From Staphylococcus sp. MI 10-1553 (GTDB lineage Bacteria > Bacillota > Bacilli > Staphylococcales > Staphylococcaceae): 64,000 bases of DNA. The stretch spans positions 2,604,001 through 2,668,000 of the forward strand of contig NZ_CP048279.1 in NCBI RefSeq assembly GCF_010365305.1. Reading direction: 5' to 3'. Position 1 is the first letter of the stretch. Every line of letters starts with the position of its first letter. Made by a program: the position numbers and the translations under genes. The notes below the pieces were generated by a model. That model was given only the letters and a program-made list of their open reading frames with translations, was not told the DNA's origin and did no database searches. Positions 58,942 to 64,000 of this stretch are shown here, in pieces.

Positions 58942-59946
58942 TTATATATATGTTCTTAAAATCTCTGCTCGTTTTGCTTCAATAGATTGTTCATCTGTTT
59001 CATCTATTAAAAATGGTGACTGTATCGCGACCATTAATTCATTAAATCGAAAATCTTCCATATCTAAAATACCTAAATCGACGCCCAACTTAATATCACT
59101 TAAACGATAGGACGCTTCTTCCACCGAAATTAAACGACTATACTTTAATATACCCAAAGAACGATATATTCTATCTAACGTTTCGGTATGATTGTGTTCA
59201 TTTAATCGCTCACGTAAAGCCAGTTCTTCGTGAATAATTTGGTCTACTAATTCTGTTAAAGCATCAATAATTTCTTGCTCACTTTTTCCCAACGTCAACT
59301 GATTTGAAACTTGGTAAATATGGCCGTAAACTTGTGAGCCTTCACCATAAATCCCTCGAATCGTAAAACCAAAGCGGTTAATCGTCTGAGCAATGCGGTT
59401 CATCCGTTTCATAATTGATAAACCAGGCAAATGCAACATGACACTTGCACGCATCCCTGTACCAACATTCGTTGGACATGTCGTTAAATAACCGAGTTGC
59501 TCATCATAACTGATTTGTAATGTACGATCTAATATATCATCTATTGCGGATGCTTTTTGATAAAGTTCATTTAATGACAAATCATTGCCCATTGCTTGAA
59601 TACGAATATGATCCTCTTCATTCACCATCACACTTACCGACTCATCTTCATTCAACAATACTGCAGATGCCGGTTGTTTCGTCAACTCAGGGCTGATTAA
59701 GTGTTTGGCTACTAGCTTATACTTACTCAATTGGTCGAGTTCGTCTAAGCGGAGTACTTTTAAATCTGTTAATACATCTTGCACTTCATTAATGATGCGA
59801 TGTCCCTCAGCTTCAGATGAAAACATGAGTGGGTGCACATCATTTTCAAGGTTACGTGCTAAACGAATGCGCGATGACATGATGACCGGTTGTGCATTCA
59901 CTTTTTTCATCCAATCGCTCATATGTTGGTCTAAATTATGCATCAT
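58942..59946 (-). CDS. mcsB: Protein arginine kinase McsB
   Basis: 334 residues from ATG 59944-59946, inside the end of mcsA, with GAGGTG upstream. The phosphagen kinase fold shows [11 protein letters not shown] near the start and [17 protein letters not shown] with the catalytic cysteine. It phosphorylates arginine residues, marks proteins for ClpCP and inactivates CtsR on heat stress. McsA activates it. Confidence 0.95.
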   Translation of the reverse strand: MMHNLDQHMSDWMKKVNAQPVIMSSRIRLARNLENDVHPLMFSSEAEGHRIINEVQDVLTDLKVLRLDELDQLSKYKLVAKHLISPELTKQPASAVLLNEDESVSVMVNEEDHIRIQAMGNDLSLNELYQKASAIDDILDRTLQISYDEQLGYLTTCPTNVGTGMRASVMLHLPGLSIMKRMNRIAQTINRFGFTIRGIYGEGSQVYGHIYQVSNQLTLGKSEQEIIDALTELVDQIIHEELALRERLNEHNHTETLDRIYRSLGILKYSRLISVEEASYRLSDIKLGVDLGILDMEDFRFNELMVAIQSPFLIDETDEQSIEAKRAEILRTYI

Positions 59947-60466
59947 CTTGTTGGGACACCTCACTTTGTTGCTCAAGTGCTTGAATCTCATCACGGACAA
60001 TCGCCGCTTCTTCAAAGGCTTGTTGTGCGACTAATAATTCAAGACGTGCACGTTTTTCTTCCAGTTGCTTTTTCAGCGCACGTTTATGCTGTGATGACTT
60101 CGGACATTTACCCGAATGTTCGATATGACCACCTTGGACACGTCTCACAATGTCATACACGTCTTCTTTAAATGTTTCATAACATTGCGCGCAGCCGAAT
60201 TTACCGACATGTGCAATATCCTTCAACGTCATTTGACAGTTCGGACAGCGTTTTTGCTCTCGATAAACAACTTGATCCACATTCAGACCATGTTTTGCTG
60301 CCAAATGTTGCAAAATTTGTTGGATGACGAATGTGCCTTCAACGTCATCACCTTCATGCCATTGTTCGTCAGATTGATCATAACCTGATTGATCGTAAGC
60401 TTGAATAGGATGAAATTCAAGGTGCTTGTTTTGCTGTTTATCAAGTTCACGTTTATCGATTTTCAT
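59936..60466 (-). CDS. mcsA: McsA-like activator lacking the N-terminal zinc finger
   Basis: 176 residues from an ATG behind AAGGGTG. The second zinc finger is present (C74, C77, C92, C95: CPNC and CAQC), as is the C-terminal UVR helix ([14 protein letters not shown]). The first pair of CxxC motifs that McsA normally has in residues 1-40 is missing; instead the start is a Gln-, Asp- and His-rich stretch ([18 protein letters not shown]). No frame in the 15-base gap to ctsR can supply it. McsA activates McsB and tethers it to CtsR, so this version may bind differently. Position in the operon leaves no doubt about identity. Confidence 0.88.
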   Translation of the reverse strand: MKIDKRELDKQQNKHLEFHPIQAYDQSGYDQSDEQWHEGDDVEGTFVIQQILQHLAAKHGLNVDQVVYREQKRCPNCQMTLKDIAHVGKFGCAQCYETFKEDVYDIVRRVQGGHIEHSGKCPKSSQHKRALKKQLEEKRARLELLVAQQAFEEAAIVRDEIQALEQQSEVSQQDDA

Positions 60467-60480
60467 TGCACATCACCCTT

Positions 60481-60942
60481 CTAATAATAATTAATTACGG
60501 GAAGTAACCGTTTCAAAATATTCGCACGGATAATATCTCTTGATGCGACATCCATTTTTAATGTTTCCCGGTCCACGACTGCCGCAATCATTTTTGCTTC
60601 TCGGTCCGTAATTAATTGATTTTCACGCAAGCCATCAATAATATACAAAGCTTGTTGTTGAGAAAGGGCCGGACCAATCAACTCCATTAAGCGTTTAATG
60701 TAGTTGTTTTGGTCTTTCGTTTCAACTTTTGTGATTCGAATATAACCACCGCCACCGCGTTTACTTTGGATTTCATAACCGTGTTCGTTAGTAAAGCGCG
60801 TCTTAATGACATAATTCAACTGAGATGGTACACAATCAAAACGCTGTGCAATATTGGCACGTTGAATTTCAACAACATCATCTTGTGCCTCTTCAAACAA
60901 TTGCTTAATGTACTGTTCTATGATGTCAGACATATTATGCAT
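60481..60942 (-). CDS. ctsR: Transcriptional repressor CtsR
   Basis: 153 residues from ATG 60940-60942, with AGGGGTG upstream; identical in length to S. aureus CtsR. The winged helix [19 protein letters not shown] and the tetraglycine loop [11 protein letters not shown], which senses heat, are intact. It represses clp and class III heat-shock genes by binding GGTCAAA repeats, one of which lies in its own promoter. Confidence 0.96.
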   Translation of the reverse strand: MHNMSDIIEQYIKQLFEEAQDDVVEIQRANIAQRFDCVPSQLNYVIKTRFTNEHGYEIQSKRGGGGYIRITKVETKDQNNYIKRLMELIGPALSQQQALYIIDGLRENQLITDREAKMIAAVVDRETLKMDVASRDIIRANILKRLLPVINYY

Positions 60943-60954
60943 GGTATCACCCCT

Positions 60955-61002
60955 TTTGACCATCTTTGACTATATTATAGAACCCACTTTGACCTTTTTC
61001 AA
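60955..61002 (-). promoter_or_regulatory. ctsR operon promoter and CtsR box
   Basis: Minus strand: -35 TTGAAA (60997-61002), 17-base spacer, -10 TATAAT (60974-60979), then the CtsR box AGTCAAAGATGGTCAAA (60955-60971), a direct heptad repeat with a 3-base spacer close to the consensus. A further GGTCAAA lies in the promoter spacer. Confidence 0.88.
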
Positions 61003-61107
61003 CCAATTTGATTTTAAATTTGATAAATAGTTATGTTACTGCTTACATTTTTGTTGTATGATAGTCTTAGTAAAAATTTAATTAGAAAAAATAGAGGTGG
61101 AACACGC

Positions 61108-62313
61108 ATGCATATTTTAATTGGGGTCATCGGGATAGGTGTTTTCTTAGCCCTCGCTTTTATTGCAAGTTCTGACAAAAAGAATGTACGCTGGAAATAC
61201 ATTGGCATCATGTTAGTCATTCAATTGATCTTAGCGTTCTTCTTACTTAAAACGAACATTGGGATTACGATTGTTGGCGGTATTGCGAAAGGATTTGGCT
61301 ACTTGCTTAAACAAGCAGGCGTCGGTGTAGATTTCGTTTTCGGTGGTTTAGCGAATGAAGGTGCGATGTCATTCTTCTTAAACGTTTTATTACCTATCGT
61401 CTTCATTTCAGCATTAATCGGTATTTTGCAATATACGAAAATTTTACCATTAATCATTAACGTTTTAGGTTTCTTAATCTCAAAAATTAATGGAATGGGC
61501 CGTTTAGAATCGTACAATGCCGTTGCAGCAGCAATTTTAGGTCAATCAGAAGTTTTCATTTCACTTAAAAAGCAATTGCCTTACATTACGAAACAACGCT
61601 TATACACATTGACGGCATCAGCAATGTCAACAGTATCAGCATCTATCATCGGGGCATACTTTACATTAGTACAACCGAAATATGTTGTAACAGCAGTCGT
61701 ATTAAACTTATTAGGCGGTTTCATCATCGCTTCAATTATCAATCCATATAAAGTGAATGAAGAAGACGACAAATTATTAATTGAAGAAGAAAAGAAACAG
61801 CAATCCTTCTTTGAAATGTTAGGGGAATACATTTTAGACGGATTTAAAGTTGCAGTAATCGTAGGTGCGATGTTAATCGGTTATATCGCCTTAATTTCAT
61901 TACTCAATGGCCTTGTTGGCGGACTCGTGAGCCTCGTTTCTGGCGGTTCATTAGACTGGAACTTCCAAACATTAATCGGCTTTATCTTTGCACCACTCGC
62001 ATTCTTAACAGGGATTCCTTGGAGTGACGCAGTGGACGCAGGTTCAATTATGGCAACGAAATTATTATCAAACGAATTCGTAGCGATGACTGAACTCGGC
62101 AAAGCATCTGGTTTATCAGAACGTTCATTAGGTATCGTATCGGTATTCTTAGTATCATTTGCCAACTTCAGCTCAATCGGTATCATCTCAGGTGCCATCA
62201 AGTCATTAAACGACGAAAAAGGCGACATGGTTGCACGTTTCGGATTAAAATTATTATTCGGTGCAACACTCGTATCATTCGTATCAGCAGCGATCGCAGG
62301 CTTTTTCTTGTAA
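61108..62313 (+). CDS. nupC: Concentrative nucleoside transporter, NupC type
   Basis: 401 residues from ATG 61108 with GAGGTGG upstream; the longer frame has no site. About nine membrane segments. CNT-family motifs are GQSEVFISLK (substrate contact) and SFANFSSIGIISGAIKSL (sodium or proton and nucleoside binding). It imports nucleosides with H+ or Na+. Its place between ctsR and pdxST is shared with other staphylococci. Confidence 0.93.
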   Translation: MHILIGVIGIGVFLALAFIASSDKKNVRWKYIGIMLVIQLILAFFLLKTNIGITIVGGIAKGFGYLLKQAGVGVDFVFGGLANEGAMSFFLNVLLPIVFISALIGILQYTKILPLIINVLGFLISKINGMGRLESYNAVAAAILGQSEVFISLKKQLPYITKQRLYTLTASAMSTVSASIIGAYFTLVQPKYVVTAVVLNLLGGFIIASIINPYKVNEEDDKLLIEEEKKQQSFFEMLGEYILDGFKVAVIVGAMLIGYIALISLLNGLVGGLVSLVSGGSLDWNFQTLIGFIFAPLAFLTGIPWSDAVDAGSIMATKLLSNEFVAMTELGKASGLSERSLGIVSVFLVSFANFSSIGIISGAIKSLNDEKGDMVARFGLKLLFGATLVSFVSAAIAGFFL

Positions 62314-62361
62314 GCCGTATCTAAAGTAGTTGAAAAGATAAACAAACATATCATTGAATAT

Positions 62362-62398
62362 AAAAGAGACTGAGTCATTATGGCTGAGTCTCTTTTTT
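62362..62398 (+). terminator. Terminator of nupC
   Basis: AAAAGAGACT (62362-62371) pairs with AGTCTCTTTT (62387-62396), with inner GAGTC pairing, and runs into TTTTTTG. Confidence 0.85.
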
Positions 62399-62456
62399 GT
62401 TTTGCATTAAAGTTTGAATATATTGCTCGGCAGGTAGCGGTAGACGATCAAATTGA

Positions 62457-62604
62457 ATATTAAAGAGGCATTTTCATCTTTTTCATGAATATCTCGGATT
62501 TTTCGTTAATAAATTCACAGGAGAAGTCACTTATGCGAGTGAAAAATTGATTAAAACCACTTTACCAGCATATGGAGGTCCACCGGTTCAGCTGTATTTT
62601 TAGA
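62457..62604 (+). pseudogene. Decayed coding remnant, unknown family
   Basis: An open frame without start codon reads HEYLGFFVNKFTGEVTYASE then KLIKTTLPAYGGPPVQLYF and stops at TAG 62602-62604. The residue pattern looks like a real C-terminal domain, not random sequence. A second frame from ATG 62572 overlaps it. The stretch 62,400-62,870 holds no intact gene, so this seems to be what is left of one. Confidence 0.4.
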
Positions 62605-62876
62605 GAAAACAACGAATTGGTCGGTATATTATCCAAAGGTGAAGAGGATAACACAGATGCCATTTTAGTGCCTATCACAAAAGGTATTGCTAGATGGTAT
62701 AAAGATAAAAATACAACTTAGAAAACCCTTCTTAACAAATCAGTGTTCTAAATTGCTACCACGTTTGTATCAAAAAGTGTGGTGTAGGGAGTCACCAGAT
62801 TCTTTATATCCCAATATAGTTTTACAATAGTTAAAGGCTAGGACCATTCGAAGCCCTAGCCTACTTACGCAAGATA

Positions 62877-62957
62877 TTGAACCGCCCGAGTACGAAACCG
62901 TATGCTCGGTAGTGTGAGAGGACGAATAGTCAGTTAATGGCTATTCTCCTACTCGAT
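62877..62957 (+). ncRNA. Group II intron 3' end (domains V and VI), orphan
   Basis: TTGAACCGCCCGAGTACGAA followed by CCGTATGCTCGGTAGTGTGAG forms the 34-nt-type hairpin of group II intron domain V. It is followed by GACGAATAGTCAGTTAATGG and a closing CTATTC, a domain VI hairpin with an unpaired A, and the usual intron end CTCCTACTCGAT. A GGCTAGG...CCTAGCC hairpin lies just upstream (62,837-62,862). No reverse transcriptase or 5' intron end is seen nearby, so this is a fragment or an ORF-less relic. Confidence 0.6.
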
Positions 62958-62963
62958 TCTATT

Positions 62964-63521
62964 CTACTGCTGCATCACATACTCTATAAAGTATTGTGTC
63001 ATGCGATAATCATCTGTTAATTCTGGGTGGAACGATACGCCTAAATAACGGCCTTGTCGTACAGCAATTATTTTGTCATCAATCATCCCTAATACATCAA
63101 CGGCTGCTTCTGTTGATTGAATATGGGGTGCACGAATAAAGACACCTTCAATCGGTTGATCAATACCTTTAATGTGTAATTCAGACTCGAAACTATCGAC
63201 TTGTCGTCCAAATGAATTACGTGCTACTGTAATATCTAACTTTTGAAGATATCCTTCTTCGCCTACAATATCTTTCGCAAGGACAATCAAGCCTGCACAC
63301 GTACCGAACATAGGTAATTGCGATGCACGTAACGCCTCTTTAAAACCGTAAAGATTCATGAGACGGCGTAAAGTAGTCGATTCACCACCAGGGATAATTA
63401 ATCCGTCGATTTCTTCTAATTGTTCAACTTTTTTAATTGCGACACCTTCATGACCCGCAAGTTCAATATGACGGATATGTTCACGCACCGCACCTTGCAA
63501 AGCTAATACACCGATTTTCAT
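62964..63521 (-). CDS. pdxT: Pyridoxal 5'-phosphate synthase glutaminase subunit
   Basis: 185 residues from ATG 63519-63521, overlapping the pdxS end. Glutaminase motifs are [11 protein letters not shown], the nucleophile [11 protein letters not shown] and SFHPELTDD with the His-Glu pair. It passes ammonia from glutamine to PdxS for vitamin B6 synthesis. Confidence 0.95.
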   Translation of the reverse strand: MKIGVLALQGAVREHIRHIELAGHEGVAIKKVEQLEEIDGLIIPGGESTTLRRLMNLYGFKEALRASQLPMFGTCAGLIVLAKDIVGEEGYLQKLDITVARNSFGRQVDSFESELHIKGIDQPIEGVFIRAPHIQSTEAAVDVLGMIDDKIIAVRQGRYLGVSFHPELTDDYRMTQYFIEYVMQQ

Positions 63522-63522
63522 C

Positions 63523-64000
63523 TTACCAACCACGCTCTTGCATACGTTCTTCTAATGAAAGTTGATTAATATCAATGCCTTTCATCGCTGTACCTAATTT
63601 TTTCGCTAACTCACCAATGAGTTTATAATCTTGGTAATGTGTTGTCGCTTGTACAATCGCTTTAGCAAATGTTTCTGGGTCTTCAGATTTGAAAATACCT
63701 GAACCTACGAATACACCGTCAGCGCCTAATTCCATCATTAATGCCGCATCTTGAGGTGTTGCCACGCCACCTGCCGCAAAGTTCACGACTGGTAAACGAC
63801 CATGTTTTTTAATGTCTTTTAAGATTTCATATGGCGCACCTAAGTTTTTCGCCTCTGTCATCAATTCGTCATCGCTCATCACTGTGATACGTTTCACTTC
63901 TTGATTCACTTGGCGCATATGACGTACAGCTTCTACGATATTCCCTGTACCTGGTTCACCTTTCGTACGTAACATCGCAGCACCTTCACCGATACGACGC
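63523..64000 (-). CDS. pdxS: Pyridoxal 5'-phosphate synthase lyase subunit (partial)
   Basis: The C-terminal part of the TIM-barrel synthase; the 5' part is beyond the right edge. Visible are [20 protein letters not shown], the phosphate site [20 protein letters not shown], and GVFVGSGIF. It makes PLP from ribose 5-phosphate, glyceraldehyde 3-phosphate and ammonia from PdxT. It is coupled to pdxT by overlap of the ribosome site with its last codons. Confidence 0.96.
   Translation of the reverse strand, partial: RRIGEGAAMLRTKGEPGTGNIVEAVRHMRQVNQEVKRITVMSDDELMTEAKNLGAPYEILKDIKKHGRLPVVNFAAGGVATPQDAALMMELGADGVFVGSGIFKSEDPETFAKAIVQATTHYQDYKLIGELAKKLGTAMKGIDINQLSLEERMQERGW

Noticed and set aside
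61020..61107. Riboswitch or promoter upstream of nupC
   Set aside because: The stretch is only about 90 bases and AT-rich; no purine-riboswitch core and no clear -35/-10 pair at proper spacing.
1..64000. tRNA, rRNA or CRISPR array
   Set aside because: No cloverleaf-like clusters, rRNA stretches or regularly spaced repeats with spacers were seen by eye; a tRNA scan would be decisive.

Overview
The window reads as a chromosome segment of a Staphylococcus that is probably not S. aureus. Two long conserved blocks fix the genus: tuf-fusA-rpsG-rpsL-L7Ae-rpoC-rpoB-rplL-rplJ-rplA-rplK-nusG-secE-rpmG-sigH, and cysS-cysE-gltX-ispF-ispD-yacL-radA-clpC-mcsB-mcsA-ctsR-nupC-pdxT-pdxS. Gene order and protein sequences match the staphylococcal pattern, but many proteins (CysE, SigH, McsA, CtsR tail) differ from the S. 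aureus versions as I remember them. Species assignment is inference.

Region 1 (1 to about 13,900) is the early and lysogeny half of a temperate siphophage prophage. Its structural genes must lie beyond the left edge. From right to left it holds a tyrosine integrase, a DUF6414-like gene in the lysogenic-conversion slot, a short CI-like repressor, a two-promoter switch with four copies of one operator, a Cro-like regulator, then a long leftward early operon. That operon runs through small genes, a DUF2800 nuclease-fold protein, a DUF2815 single-strand-binding-like protein, a family A DNA polymerase, many small overlapping genes, a primase-helicase, an iteron-rich gene-free stretch that could be the replication origin, and the start of a VRR-NUC nuclease. 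The integrase abuts a hicAB pair whose hicB is cut short, so the prophage may sit inside hicB.

Region 2 (about 14.0 to 25.6 kb) is a patchwork. Housekeeping genes ilvE and tdh alternate with two related ABC-F ATPase genes, an IS21-family element whose istA carries a nonsense codon, a gene cut by that element, an MFS exporter with its own promoter and dyad, and a dead IS200-type element. The second ABC-F gene has a well-formed 49-codon leader ORF with competing hairpins, as seen in antibiotic-inducible ribosome-protection genes. The first copy lacks this leader, because the IS21 element sits where it would be.

Region 3 (25.6 to 28.9 kb) holds kbl, an M20 amidohydrolase and acetolactate decarboxylase. 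Region 4 (28.9 to 46 kb) is the translation and transcription core on the minus strand, with a strong shared terminator after tuf, an L10 autoregulatory leader and a clear rplK promoter. Region 5 (46 to 61 kb) holds sigH, RNA-processing genes, cysE-cysS behind a cysteine T-box, gltX, isoprenoid genes, yacL-radA and the ctsR-mcsA-mcsB-clpC stress operon behind a CtsR box. Region 6 (61.1 to 64 kb) has a nucleoside transporter on the plus strand, a decayed coding remnant, what looks like an orphan 3' end of a group II intron, and pdxT-pdxS.

I saw no tRNA, rRNA or CRISPR array.
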